Shown piece after piece: positions 1 to 8,917 of a stretch of 64,000 nt of DNA. The stretch comes from CAZEKB01 sp964512225 (GTDB lineage Bacteria > Myxococcota_A > UBA796 > UBA9615). The position numbers and the translations under genes are program-made. The stretch is taken from positions 1 to 64,000 of the forward strand of contig CAZEKB010000031.1 in the NCBI GenBank assembly GCA_964512225.1, read 5' to 3'. How positions within the stretch are numbered: the first letter of the stretch is position 1; every line of letters begins with the position of its first letter. The notes under the pieces are model-generated. The model made no database searches. It saw only the letters and a list, made by a program, of their open reading frames with translations, and was not told where the DNA came from.

Positions 1-714
1 CTCCTCCCTTCGTCTGCCGGACATCGCCGGCGGTCACTGGGAGGACGCGTCAACCCATTTCAGGAGCGAGGGGGGGCCATCTCTATCCGGACGCTGCACT
101 ATTACCTCTGGAGGTCGTCGCCTCAGTCGACGCAGAGCTTCGCTCCGCAGCTCTCCACGCTGCTCCCATTGCCGAGTGTCATCGACGACACCGCAGTGAG
201 TCGAACCAACAACCGTGTCTTCTACGTGGACCGAAGCATCGTGGACAGCTCGAACTACTCGATCCCTCAAGTTCTGAACGTCTTCGGCTCGAACAACAGC
301 AGCCAGGTCAAGGGCGACCATCACCATCGGACTCTGGCGAGTTCGCCGCTCGAGCGGGACTTCGAGAACCCGCTAAGCACACGCACTCAGACGATCGACT
401 CCAACGGGAACACGACTCCGCTCTCCTACGGCGACATGTTCGAACAGGACAACGCGCCGAGGTTTCTGCCGAACTCCATCGTCAGTCTGTTTCGGCCGGG
501 CCCGGGGAGCGACGCGATCGCTGCCGCGATGCTTCCCGAGAACTATGATTCGTTCGCCCAGGCGACCGGCGACAATATCTTCTACCTCTGGGACTACTGG
601 ATGCCCTTTGCTCTGACGAGTTCCCCATGGGCGCCGTTGGACTTCTTCGGCGCTCCCCGGCCTCCTTACACGCCGAGCGGGGCTCGAACCGCGATCGGGG
701 CCGTCGAGCCGTGA
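1..714 (+). CDS. Beta-helix surface protein, C-terminal part (5' end outside window)
   Basis: The frame is open from the first base, so the start lies upstream. The final residues SGARTAIGAVEP match the closing motif of choice-of-anchor Q / right-handed beta-helix proteins (usual form DIGAFE), which are secreted and surface bound; this is family knowledge plus inference. The stop overlaps the next start as GTGA, as in the two other beta-helix genes of the window. Oddity: before the G7 run at 70-76 another frame reads more naturally (STHFRSEGG), and one extra G would join it to the annotated frame, so an indel there is possible. The piece is too short to define the substrate or role. Confidence 0.6.
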   Translation, partial: LLPSSAGHRRRSLGGRVNPFQERGGAISIRTLHYYLWRSSPQSTQSFAPQLSTLLPLPSVIDDTAVSRTNNRVFYVDRSIVDSSNYSIPQVLNVFGSNNSSQVKGDHHHRTLASSPLERDFENPLSTRTQTIDSNGNTTPLSYGDMFEQDNAPRFLPNSIVSLFRPGPGSDAIAAAMLPENYDSFAQATGDNIFYLWDYWMPFALTSSPWAPLDFFGAPRPPYTPSGARTAIGAVEP

Positions 715-2579
715 CCAGGGTCACCCTGCTGATGGCGTGCCTAACGGGCCTCGGTCTGTTCCTCTCGGTACTACCTTCATGTGTCCCGGAGCGAGTCCAG
801 CCCCCCCCTGGATGCACTCCGAGTGAGACCCTGACTCGTTTGGTGGCTGCCCCGGCCGATCGCTGCGGGTGCCACGCGCATGGTCCGCCGGTCGAGTTGG
901 AGGAAGTCGGCTACCTGCCCTTTCCCGCCGAGCTGGACTCGCTCGTGCCGGAGTTCTCACCGGTCGTGGTGTCGAACCATCGCGGGGCGGACTGGGTCGT
1001 CCAAGTACTGCGCGGCCTCGAGCGGCGCGCCTTCGTTGCTTGGGACCTCGATACCGGCTCCGTCATCTGGCTGAGCGAGGTCGACTCCCCGACCGCATAC
1101 AACCCACTGACCGCCGAGCGAGTCGGTGAAGACACCTACATCCTCCACGCGCTCGCCGATGTTGACCGCACGAGCTTCCCGACCCTGAACGTCCTGGGTG
1201 GCGACGAATTGTGGCGCGCGCCCCCCCTTTTGGTGCCCTTCAGCAGCTCGTTGGCGGGTTTGTACCCGTTTGGCGGAGCGGGGGTTTCCTTCGCCGCTGA
1301 CTCGCGCGTTCTCCGAGACGGGACGACGGGGGAGCAAATCGCTTCTCTTGACGGGTGCTCCTACGAATCGCCGGTCGGGGGGACGCCCTACGACCCTCCG
1401 TCGATCTTCGACCTGGATGGTGACGGCTTGCCTGAGATCCTCACGAGCATGGGGGTCTTCGACATCGACGGAGTTCCCCGTCACTGCTTCGAGTACGCGA
1501 GCCAAGCGGCGCCGGCCCAGCTCGACTCCACGGAGAACTTCGAAGTCGTTCGGCTGGACCAGACGATCCCTGCGCTCCAGGGCCTCGATGCCGAGGGAGC
1601 GAGTCTGTGGGAGACCCCCCTGGACGGGTTCTCGGGCGTGGCCGGTCGGCTCTCCATCGGCGACGCCGATGGAGACGGCATGAGCGATCTCTTTTCCCAT
1701 GAGACCTCCAACCGCGAGGACGTGAGTGTCCTCCGCCGCCATAGACACGACGGGCGTTTGTGCTGGACGCGAACTGTCGGAGACGAGGGGCCATACCCCT
1801 TCTCGTCTCCGCTCTTGCACGACTTCTGGGGAGACGGTCTGCCCGAGCTCCTTGCCGCGGGCAGGGACGAGGTCGGTGTATTCGACGCTTCGAGCGGCAC
1901 CACCCTCGGGACATATCCGTTGTCGATCGGTGGACGGGCGAGGTCTTTTGCCGTCACCGGCCGCCCGGACGGGGAGGTGTGGCTCCTTGCTCCGCGATAC
2001 TCCCCTGGGCCCCCTTCCATGGGAGGGCTCGTGATCCTCTCCGCGGGCTCTCCTCCCGCCGGGGGCACTTCCGCCGGTGACTGGCTGGGTCACTCGCACA
2101 CGTCCGACCGGGGAGAGGTCGGATCATCTTGGAAGCGTGCAGCGCTGCGGGCGACGGACTTCGATTCGGTGGCCCGTGAGTCGGCGCCCGACCTCGCGGT
2201 GGCGGGGGTCGAGGTCTGCGATGAGGAGGTGGATTCGACCGGGGAGAGCGTCGTCTTCGTCGCGATCACGAACCTCGGTGACGTCGAGGGAGCGCCACGT
2301 ACGGTCGAGTTCTTCCCCGGAAACGTAGTTCCGGACTCTGCATCGGTCGACCACTTCGGCACCCCGGTGCCTGACCTGCTTGCTCCCGCGCTCTTCCAAT
2401 CCACGGGCAACAACAGGTCCATCGATGTCGACGCCACCGAAGTCCTCGAACTCAGGGTTCCACAGGTTCAAGTGGACCCCGAGGGATGGCTCGCGGTTGG
2501 AACGCAGGCGGGGCGACACCAGGACGTCGACTGCGATTACACCAACAACTGGATGATCCTTTCGGCGCGCGATCGGTAG
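711..2579 (+). CDS. VCBS/FG-GAP-like repeat lipoprotein with CARDB-like C-terminus
   Basis: A 622-residue exported lipoprotein. The GTG at 711 is chosen because it overlaps the previous stop (GTGA) and begins a hydrophobic leader ending in a lipobox (LPSC, Cys about residue 22); the longer upstream reading adds antisense-like sequence. The body contains Asp-rich integrin-like calcium loops (DLDGDGLPEI, DADGDGMSDL, a third around WGDGLPELL), suggesting a beta-propeller. The last 120 residues resemble a CARDB-type Ig fold (DLAVAGVEVCDEE, TNLGDVEG), often involved in adhesion. It is translationally coupled to the beta-helix gene, so the two may form a surface pair. Ligand unknown. Confidence 0.7.
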   Translation: MTRVTLLMACLTGLGLFLSVLPSCVPERVQPPPGCTPSETLTRLVAAPADRCGCHAHGPPVELEEVGYLPFPAELDSLVPEFSPVVVSNHRGADWVVQVLRGLERRAFVAWDLDTGSVIWLSEVDSPTAYNPLTAERVGEDTYILHALADVDRTSFPTLNVLGGDELWRAPPLLVPFSSSLAGLYPFGGAGVSFAADSRVLRDGTTGEQIASLDGCSYESPVGGTPYDPPSIFDLDGDGLPEILTSMGVFDIDGVPRHCFEYASQAAPAQLDSTENFEVVRLDQTIPALQGLDAEGASLWETPLDGFSGVAGRLSIGDADGDGMSDLFSHETSNREDVSVLRRHRHDGRLCWTRTVGDEGPYPFSSPLLHDFWGDGLPELLAAGRDEVGVFDASSGTTLGTYPLSIGGRARSFAVTGRPDGEVWLLAPRYSPGPPSMGGLVILSAGSPPAGGTSAGDWLGHSHTSDRGEVGSSWKRAALRATDFDSVARESAPDLAVAGVEVCDEEVDSTGESVVFVAITNLGDVEGAPRTVEFFPGNVVPDSASVDHFGTPVPDLLAPALFQSTGNNRSIDVDATEVLELRVPQVQVDPEGWLAVGTQAGRHQDVDCDYTNNWMILSARDR

Positions 2580-2841
2580 CGCCCCGTCGGGGCCTGGCCG
2601 CTCCGGACGTGAGCCTAGGTGGCGCCCTCTTGCTCACGAGACTCGTAGTGGACCGCAATCCCGCTCCACCACACGAGGAGGTGAAGACGAGCTGCCGTCC
2701 GAGGTCGCGCAGCGGGTCGGGGGCGTCTGCACCAGTGAAAGGGCCCACGCCGGCAAACGAGGTCCGAACTCAGACCACTGGCGGACGCAGAACTCCGGGC
2801 ATGCCACGTGACGTGGGCCCCGGCGCGGGGTATCCAAGCCC

Positions 2842-3180
2842 ATGGCCTTCTCGGAGTTCGAACTCGCCCGCATCCAGTCCACGGTCGGCAACCTCGTCGA
2901 GCGTCGGCAGCCCCCGCCCGAGCTGCGTGGCGAGCTTCGGTACGACCTCGAGATCAAGGGTCACGCGGTCACGATCTGGGAGGTGCGGCCCGCGTTCCGC
3001 AGGCCCGGGGAGACCCGGCTTGGGGTCGCCCGATTCCGGTTCACCCGGACGCGGGGAGCGTGGCGCCTCTACTGGATGCGCCAGGACCTGAAGTGGCACT
3101 CCTACTCCGACGAGACTGCGGCTCTGGACAAGCTCGTCGCGATCGTCGATGAAGACGCTCACTGCGCCTCCTTCGGTTGA
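2842..3180 (+). CDS. DUF3024 family protein
   Basis: A 112-residue protein resembling DUF3024: the segments LRYDLEIKGHAVTIWEVRP and YWMRQDLKWHSY correspond to the conserved core of that family (recognition from memory, no search possible). The ATG at 2842 gives the usual family length; no clear Shine-Dalgarno is visible. The biochemical role is unknown. DUF3024 genes are common on accessory DNA, and this copy sits beside a likely toxin-antitoxin pair, left of the tRNA-fMet fragment. The 262 bp before it hold only a weak 5-bp GC hairpin (2581-2593). Confidence 0.7.
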   Translation: MAFSEFELARIQSTVGNLVERRQPPPELRGELRYDLEIKGHAVTIWEVRPAFRRPGETRLGVARFRFTRTRGAWRLYWMRQDLKWHSYSDETAALDKLVAIVDEDAHCASFG

Positions 3181-3255
3181 CGGAGGGGCCGCGTCCTGCC
3201 CGCACAGGGACCGGGTTCGTCTGGTTGTTGCTCCTCGCCGGACGTAGGATGGGGC

Positions 3256-3519
3256 ATGCCCGGGGTGCCCCTCTTCGATGACACGCCGCCTGAGGTCGAG
3301 GCCGTCCTGATCGAGGGATATCGACGCATGCCGACCGCGAAGAAGTTCGATCGGGTGCGCGATCTCAACTGGACCCTTCAGGAACTCGCGATCGCCGACC
3401 TCCGCCGTCGCCATCCCGACGACGATGAACACACGCTGCGGCTGCGGTGGGCCTCGCGGAAGTTCGATCGCGCCACCATGATCGCCGCATTCGGATGGGA
3501 CCCCGCGGCGGGTGGCTGA
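3256..3519 (+). CDS. Small partner protein of nucleotidyltransferase (putative toxin-antitoxin member)
   Basis: An 87-residue, mostly helical, charged protein. ATG 3256 is preceded by GTAGGA at a good distance. The pattern LIEGYRRM, then LRRRHPDDDE, then LRWASRKFD and a closing AFGWDP resembles a widespread uncharacterised small family I recall upstream of nucleotidyltransferase genes. It overlaps the next gene by 8 bp, so the pair is translationally coupled. By analogy with MNT/HEPN-type and AbiEi/AbiEii systems it could be half of a toxin-antitoxin pair; which half is not decidable from sequence. Confidence 0.6.
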   Translation: MPGVPLFDDTPPEVEAVLIEGYRRMPTAKKFDRVRDLNWTLQELAIADLRRRHPDDDEHTLRLRWASRKFDRATMIAAFGWDPAAGG

Positions 3520-4123
3520 GTGGTCCTTCGGCGAGACCCTCCGAGTCACGGCCGAGGTGGGGCGCGCGTTCGAGCAATTGGGCGTGGCCTGGTACGTCGG
3601 GGGCTCCGTCGCGAGTTCCGTACATGGCATTCCGCGAGCAACGCAGGATGCCGACGTCGTCGCGGCGCTTCGTCCCGGGCAGGGGCGCAAGCTCGCTGCG
3701 CTGCTCGGTGACGGCTTCTACATCGACCCCGACACCGCGGAGACCGCGATCCGGGCGCGGCGCTCCTTCAACCTGATCCACTTCGCGACCATGTTCAAGA
3801 TCGACGTCTTCGTGTTCGGCCGCGGGCCGTACGACGTCCGGGCGATGCGGGACGCAACCGAGATCGTCGTCCGTGAGGATCCACCCCTCACGCTCCCGAT
3901 GGCGACGGCGGAAGACACGGTGGCCCACAAGCTCTTCTGGTTCCGCCGGACCGGGGAACGCTCGGACAAGCAATGGACGGACCTTCAGGGCGTCCTGAAG
4001 ACCCTGGCGGGAGACCTCGATCGTGATCGGCTCCGGCTGGCCTGCGCGGACCTGGGCGTCGACGATCTGCTCCCACGCGCCTGGACGGATGCGGGGGGTG
4101 CCCCTGGCGGACCTGACGCCTAG
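3512..4123 (+). CDS. Nucleotidyltransferase-fold protein (AbiEii/MNT-like)
   Basis: A 203-residue protein with the polymerase-beta nucleotidyltransferase signature near residues 30-50: GGSVASSVHGIPRATQDADV gives the Gly-Gly-Ser helix start and the Asp-x-Asp metal site. Such enzymes transfer nucleotides to protein or RNA targets, and many serve as toxins or antitoxins. GTG 3512 lies inside the 3' end of the small upstream gene (8-bp overlap), arguing for co-translation. Conserved later features include TAEDTVAHKLFWFRR, typical of AbiEii-like proteins. The catalytic acids appear intact, so it is probably active. Confidence 0.75.
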   Translation: MAEWSFGETLRVTAEVGRAFEQLGVAWYVGGSVASSVHGIPRATQDADVVAALRPGQGRKLAALLGDGFYIDPDTAETAIRARRSFNLIHFATMFKIDVFVFGRGPYDVRAMRDATEIVVREDPPLTLPMATAEDTVAHKLFWFRRTGERSDKQWTDLQGVLKTLAGDLDRDRLRLACADLGVDDLLPRAWTDAGGAPGGPDA

Positions 4124-4217
4124 GACGTCGATCTGCGGCTCGCCGGCCCCCGCGGACGCTGCGGGCGGGCATGATCGCCCTGCAAGGTCCGCCCTCCACC
4201 TCGACTGGAACCCCATT

Positions 4218-4330
4218 CTTGTCATCACCCTTGTCATCGAAGCCCGCCCAAAAGGCCCGATTCTCGAACTTCGGCCAAAACGTGAACTGAATGCATTCAA
4301 CTACTTAGAATCACTAGTAAATTCAGCCCG
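4218..4330. other. A+T-rich element end next to tRNA fragment
   Basis: Bases 4261-4330 are only about 41% G+C (29 of 70) inside DNA of about 70% G+C, and no gene is encoded between 4124 and 4500. Two copies of CTTGTCATC lie 12 bp apart (4218-4226 and 4230-4238), which could be arm-type integrase sites. The composition changes abruptly where homology to tRNA-fMet begins. This looks like the terminus of an integrated element; no integrase gene is present in the window. Confidence 0.5.
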
Positions 4331-4378
4331 GGGCTCATAACCCGAAGGTCGTCGGTTCGAATCCGGCCCCCGCAACCA
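4331..4378 (+). tRNA. 3' fragment of initiator tRNA-Met (att-like, not functional)
   Basis: These 48 nt match the 3' part of bacterial tRNA-fMet from position 29 in the anticodon stem through anticodon CAT, variable loop, T arm (GGTTCGAATCC), acceptor strand and encoded CCA, with almost no difference from the E. coli sequence as remembered. The bases upstream do not form the acceptor, D arm or 5' half, so no tRNA can be made. Homology starting at the anticodon stem is the classic footprint of a tyrosine-recombinase att site, with the intact tRNA expected at the opposite element end, outside the window to the left. Confidence 0.75.
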
Positions 4379-4382
4379 CTCG

Positions 4383-4416
4383 AACGGCCCTCTCGACACT
4401 GTCGGGAGGGCCGTTT
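4383..4416 (+). terminator. Rho-independent terminator of the tRNA-fMet locus
   Basis: A perfect 10-bp stem: AACGGCCCTC at 4383-4392 pairs with GAGGGCCGTT at 4406-4415. The loop contains a second 5-bp palindrome (CGACA/TGTCG) and a short T run follows (TTTCGCTT). It starts 5 nt after the tRNA CCA, so it is the native tRNA terminator, left beside the tRNA fragment. Confidence 0.7.
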
Positions 4417-4430
4417 CGCTTGGCGCCGAG
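4397..4430. repeat. 34-bp direct repeat, copy 1
   Basis: CACTGTCGGGAGGGCCGTTT and the following TCGCTTGGCGCCGAG recur at 8224-8257 with one mismatch in 34 (T/C at position 25). Copy 1 contains the right arm of the tRNA terminator. Copies lie in the same orientation 3827 bp apart and bracket the glycosyltransferase/beta-helix module. Confidence 0.8.
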
Positions 4431-4500
4431 CGATCTCGTCGTCTTCGATGCCTCGGTAGCAGGGGCCGAAGCCAACCGGGCGCTCACCTGCGCCAGGCGC

Positions 4501-5950
4501 TCAGTCGGTCGAGTGCGTCCGCGAAGGGGCTCCCCTGGTCCACAGCCGGATCACGGGCTCCAAGGTGGACTCGGCGGCCAACTCGAAGCCCTTCGACCGC
4601 ATCGCGCCGTCGTGCGCCCGAGTCGTCAAGAGGTCCATGACGAGGCCCGGGCCCTGCTCGAGCGCGGCGGGCCCCGGGACCGGGCTCAGGCCGATCACCG
4701 GGTGGTCGTTGCGCGCGTAGAGCTCCCACACGACCGTGAGGCGGAGCGGCTCCTGCTCGGGGCCCGCGATGAAACCGACCTGGACGAGATCGCCTTCCAA
4801 AGCGGGGTGTTGCAGGACGACATCGGAGGCCTGGGGCTCGGGGTTGGGAGTGAGAAAGACGGCTCGGTCCGTCCAGTCCGCGATCGGGGGCCCGACGCGT
4901 TCGGCGACCCACGGGCCGACGAGGCTCCACGCCACGCACAGCGCGACGGCGCCCACGCCGGCCCGGTACGTCTTCTCTTGGAGGCGGGGGATCAGCAGGA
5001 CGGCGAGGACCGGCAGGACGGGGAGCAGATAGCGTCCCTCTTTGTGGGGAATGAGCGTGTGGATGCCGACGACCACGAGCACCGTGACCGCGATCAAGCC
5101 CCCGGCCCTGGTCATTCGGGAGCCTCGATCGACGACGCGGAGCCCGAGCAGGGGCCAGCAGCCGATCCCGAGCGAGACGAGCACGAGATCCCGGAGGTAG
5201 TAGGTCTTCGAGGGGGGCCGCCTCCCGCGAGACCGCGTCGGTGATGGCGACCAGATCCATCGCAGGGACTGCCCAGAGCCCGAACAAGCACAGCGCGACC
5301 ACCCCACCGACGACCACGTTTCGCGCTCCTTCCCCCCGCCGCAGCGCGGCCAGCGCGACGATCCCGAGAGGGGCCACGAAGTAGGCTCCGAAGTTCCACT
5401 TGGCGAGCGTCCCGAGGCCCAACAGGGTCCCGAAGCCGATGGCCTGGCGGAAGCTCCAAGGTCGCTCGAGCGCCGCCACGAGCAGGAGGAGGAGCCACGG
5501 TGTGAGCGCCATGTGCAGCGGCTCGACACCGACCTGCGTCACCCGCCCCGCGACGCCCGGCAGGAACACTGCGACCACCGCGGCCGCGACGGCTCGCCGA
5601 TCGTCCCCCAGGACCCGTCGTCCCAGTCGGAACACGCCCAGGGCGCACACCACCATGAACAGCGCGTTCAATCCGAGGAAGGGCACGGCGGTGAGCGTCG
5701 CCGCCGGTGCGAAGAGCAGGGCGAGACCGCCGTACCACAGCGGCGGCTTGAAGTCGGTCGCGATCTGCTCCCCGAAGGTGACAGGGAGGTAGCCGCGGAG
5801 GGCCTGGTGGTTGGTCGCGACCCGGTACAGATCGGACGCCTCCGAGCCGACCGCACGAATCGATGTGTCGATGTGGGCGTACAGCAGGACCCGCCCCACC
5901 GCGACGGCTATGGCCACGATGAGGAGGACCCGCAGCGTTCGGGAGGTCAC
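4501..5950 (-). pseudogene. GT-C-type membrane glycosyltransferase, frameshifted
   Basis: Reads as one polytopic protein of about 482 residues if one base is removed from the C run at 5212-5217. The first part has the GT39/ArnT-like first-loop pattern ATDFKPPLWYGG and about six membrane segments. The second part (from SKTYYLRDL) continues with further membrane helices and HKEGRYLLPVLPVL, which recalls the HKExRF motif of GT22. Such enzymes move sugars from lipid carriers outside the cytoplasmic membrane. GTG 5950 overlaps the upstream stop as GTGA; ATG 5956 is the alternative. The frameshift may be decay, slipped-strand variation or a homopolymer sequencing error. Donor and acceptor are unknown. 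Confidence 0.65.
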
Positions 5951-8081
5951 GCCCATGCGTCGTGGTGTCGTCGCAGTCCCAGCAGCCCGATCAGGAGGAA
6001 CGCGCCCCCGATCGGCCTCGTGTAGTACACCCCGCATCCCGAGCACCCGCAGTCTGCCGGTGGCTCGATCTCGGTGCGCGGTGCCGGGGTGGGAGCGGGC
6101 TCTGTGCTGTCATCGTCATCCACGGCGTCGTCGTCGTCGGAAGGGCTTTGGACGATGTTCGAGCCGGGAGGGCACGACCAGCAGGTCTCCTGGTAGCAGT
6201 CCTGGTCGATGAACCCGTCGAGGGGCGGCCGCGCGGGACCCACCTCGGGATCATCGTTGTCGCAGTCGACGAGGTGCGAGTACCCGTCCGAGTCTCCCCA
6301 GTCCCCATCACGGGACCGGTCGAGGGGGCCGTTGTCGAGGTGGTACGTCCCCCCGGTCGGGCCGAACCGCCCGGTCTCGCCTGAGAGCAGGAACCCGGTG
6401 TCCCAAGGCCAATGCATCCACCAAGTAGAGATGACTTCGTCCGTCGGGACGAACTCCGCCGCGCGGTCCGTCGGGCAGGGCCATGGCCCGCTGGAGGCCT
6501 CCAGGGCGGATCGTTCTTCGTCGGTCGCTCCCGACGCGATCTCGTCGAACTGGACTCGTGGGCCCAACGCTCGAAGCACCTCTGGGGCCTCCCAGGCGAG
6601 GTCGGCATCGCCCAGTACCTGGGCAGGGCCCTCGACACGGAGCGGAGCTGCGAACTCGGAGTTCCACCCCACGCCCTCGACCCCCGCGTTCATCGTCAGC
6701 TCCAGGGTGGAGACCCCCGCGCCCTCCACCTCCAGGAACAGGCCTTCATCCAGGACCAAGTTCCGGGCGACGCTGAGTCGACCGCTCCCGAGCGAGCCAC
6801 GAACGACGACCGACCCGGCCGAGATGTTGTCCGCGAACAACGAGTGGAGCACAGACGCCTGCAGCTCAGAGCCTCCGAAGTCGAGCTCGACGAGGGGAGC
6901 CGAGCCGGAGTCGTTCCCGACGAATGCCGTTCGATACAGGGTCGCCTCGGCCCTCCCCCCCTGCCACACCGATGGCAGGATCTCGAGGAGGGGCGCGCCT
7001 CCGCCCCCGGCCTTCGCCCAAGGCTCGGGTCTGCGGTGGACCGGGTTCGACGGGAAGTCCCCTGCACATCGCTCGCCGACAGCCTCGATACGTGGGACGA
7101 ACTCGACCACCGGAGCGCGCGGCGGGGCGCTCGTCGATTGCAGGGCGCGGTTGCGGGCGAACGTGAGGTTCTCGAAACGGGGCTCTTGCGGGTCGATGTC
7201 CCCCTCCTGGGCCTCAACGATCCCTCGGAAGCCCGTCTGCACCAGGGGCACATCGACGACCGCGTTTCCCACGAAGCTGACGTCGTACCACGGATGACCT
7301 CTGCCGAAGACCAGCGCGTCGGCGTCGCCGACGCTGCCACCCAGCGCCAGGTTCCCGGTAGATCAGCGTGTCCCGGAGGGCGAGGATGCCGTCGTCAATC
7401 GCCGCAAGGAGCGCCGGCGAGTCCCCCGGGGCCGACGGTGTTCCCGAGAACTCCGCGTTGTGCGCGTTGAGCGACCCATTTCCCACCAGGGCCGGGCCCC
7501 GGCCGTTGAGGATCGTGATCTGCGCCGTGACCGAGGGCTTGCCGGCGTCCCTCGCGTCGACCGCGTAGCCCTCGCAGCCGATGGTCCAGCCGTCGCCCCC
7601 AAGGACGACGAGCCCGGGGCCCTCGACCTTGATGCCGGGGCGCGCAGGCCCCGCGCAGACGAGTCCGGGATCAACCCCCCCGGCGTTCGGCTCGAACGCG
7701 AGCCGAGGAATCAGGAGGTCGCCGGACGGCCCCGGCGCGAAGCGGATCGCAGGCTCCGCGGGGGGAAGCGACGAGTCGGGACAGACCGCTCCTTCGGTGA
7801 TGACGTGGAGGCTCGCCCCGAGGGTCCCGTCGCGATTGTCGATGTCCACTTGGTCGTTGAACCCGTTGCCTACGCAGAAGCGTGCCGTCCCGGGTCCATC
7901 CGAGGCGGTCAGGGCAGCCAGGACGCTGGTGGCCTCATCGACAGTCTCGAACGCTCCCTGTGGACAGTCCCGGCACTTCTCCGCCGGGACCGAGGACGCA
8001 GACCCGCCGGTCCTGCGCGGCAGCGGAGTCGGGCGCGGCGAACGCGAGGATCGCGACCGCGGCAGGCAAGAGCGTCTTCAT
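5947..8081 (-). pseudogene. Secreted beta-helix protein with MopE motif and MYXO-CTERM-like tail, two frameshifts
   Basis: One coding region of about 710 residues if single bases are removed at GGG 7986-7988 and CCC 7354-7356; total length mod 3 fits exactly two extra bases. ATG 8081 follows CTGGAGTAG and begins a signal peptide ending near DSAAAQD. The middle looks like a right-handed beta-helix (repeated N-x-x-F/L rungs such as LYRTAFVGNDSG). Near the end is a MopE-like motif (VDCDNDDPEVGP), then an Asp-rich linker, CGCSGCGVYY, a hydrophobic helix and LRRHH, a MYXO-CTERM-like anchor. Paralogous to the gene at 22042-23343. Likely surface displayed; the downstream glycosyltransferase is GTGA-coupled. 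Confidence 0.65.
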
Positions 8082-8223
8082 CTACTCCAGGGTAACGGGC
8101 CCCAGCCTCCCCCTCCGAGCTCCAGCTCGATGTCGTCGGGGCTGAGCCCCTCTCGGTGCCGCCGGGTCTTCGAAGACCCTCGAGGCCGACGACCGGCTCG
8201 GAGTGTACCTTCGGGTCGGACGG

Positions 8224-8257
8224 CACTGTCGGGAGGGCCGTTTCGCTCGGCGCCGAG
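8224..8257. repeat. 34-bp direct repeat, copy 2
   Basis: Matches 4397-4430 at 33 of 34 positions. It ends exactly at the stop codon (8258-8260) of the minus-strand lipoprotein gene. The left arm of the tRNA terminator is not preserved here (only ACGGC/GCCGT pairing remains), so this copy is not simply a second good terminator. It may mark a duplication or recombination boundary of the module to its left. Confidence 0.75.
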
Positions 8258-8812
8258 TCACTCCTCCGGGCGAATGCCGGGCACCTCGACCCCGCTCCAT
8301 GCTTGGTACGCGTCGACGATCGCCTGTCGTGATTGGAATGGTGAGATCAGGATGCGCTGGTCGAACGTGTAGCAGCGCCCCACCTTCCAGCCGTGGACGC
8401 CCCGGGGCTCGAAGACATCGGCCACCCCGAGGTCCACGCCGGGCTGGTGGTGGACGCCGTCGAAGACGTGCTCGAAGTTCCAGACCGGACCCAGCCACTC
8501 CAGCGCGTTCCCGCCGAGGCGGACCTTCGTGAGTCCGTTGAATGCGCCGATGGCGGCTTCGTCGTTCCCCCGGAGCTCGACCGTCAAGTCACCCGCGGCA
8601 AGCGCCAGCCCGAGCTCCTTCGTCGCCCCGGGAAGCGGGCCTACAGCTTCGTCCAGACAGTCGGCTTCGGAGGGCCGAGTCTGGGCCCGGGTCTCTGCCG
8701 TGGGGCGCGGCGTCGGAGCCTCGGAGGGTGGCTCCGGCGGCTCGCGCGCCTCTTCGGGACAAGCAAGCAGGAGGCAAGTCAGCGCGGCCGAGGCAAGATG
8801 AACCCACGCCAT
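8258..8812 (-). CDS. Hypothetical lipoprotein with Pro/Glu-rich linker
   Basis: A 184-residue protein beginning at ATG 8812 with a lipoprotein leader (LLLAC, Cys about residue 18). A Pro/Glu/Thr-rich tether of about 30 residues follows. The C-terminal 130 residues contain two Cys and a segment with LTVELRGNDEAAIGAFNGL and VWNFEHVFDG but match no family I recognise. It is divergent from the large CotH lipoprotein gene (105 bp apart), so both may be read from one intergenic region. Function unknown; the gene model itself is good. Confidence 0.6.
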   Translation of the reverse strand: MAWVHLASAALTCLLLACPEEAREPPEPPSEAPTPRPTAETRAQTRPSEADCLDEAVGPLPGATKELGLALAAGDLTVELRGNDEAAIGAFNGLTKVRLGGNALEWLGPVWNFEHVFDGVHHQPGVDLGVADVFEPRGVHGWKVGRCYTFDQRILISPFQSRQAIVDAYQAWSGVEVPGIRPEE

Positions 8813-8917
8813 CGACGCAGACTACGTGCTCTGCGTCTCGTCCGACGGCTCCCCTCGCCCCCACAATCGTGGTCTGATCCCCCCAGCCGGGGCCCGCCCC
8901 CCCCTCGTAGGAGACCC

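Noticed and set aside
4331..4378. A functional tRNA-Met gene
   Set aside because: The D arm and 5' acceptor strand are missing; only the 3' part is present.
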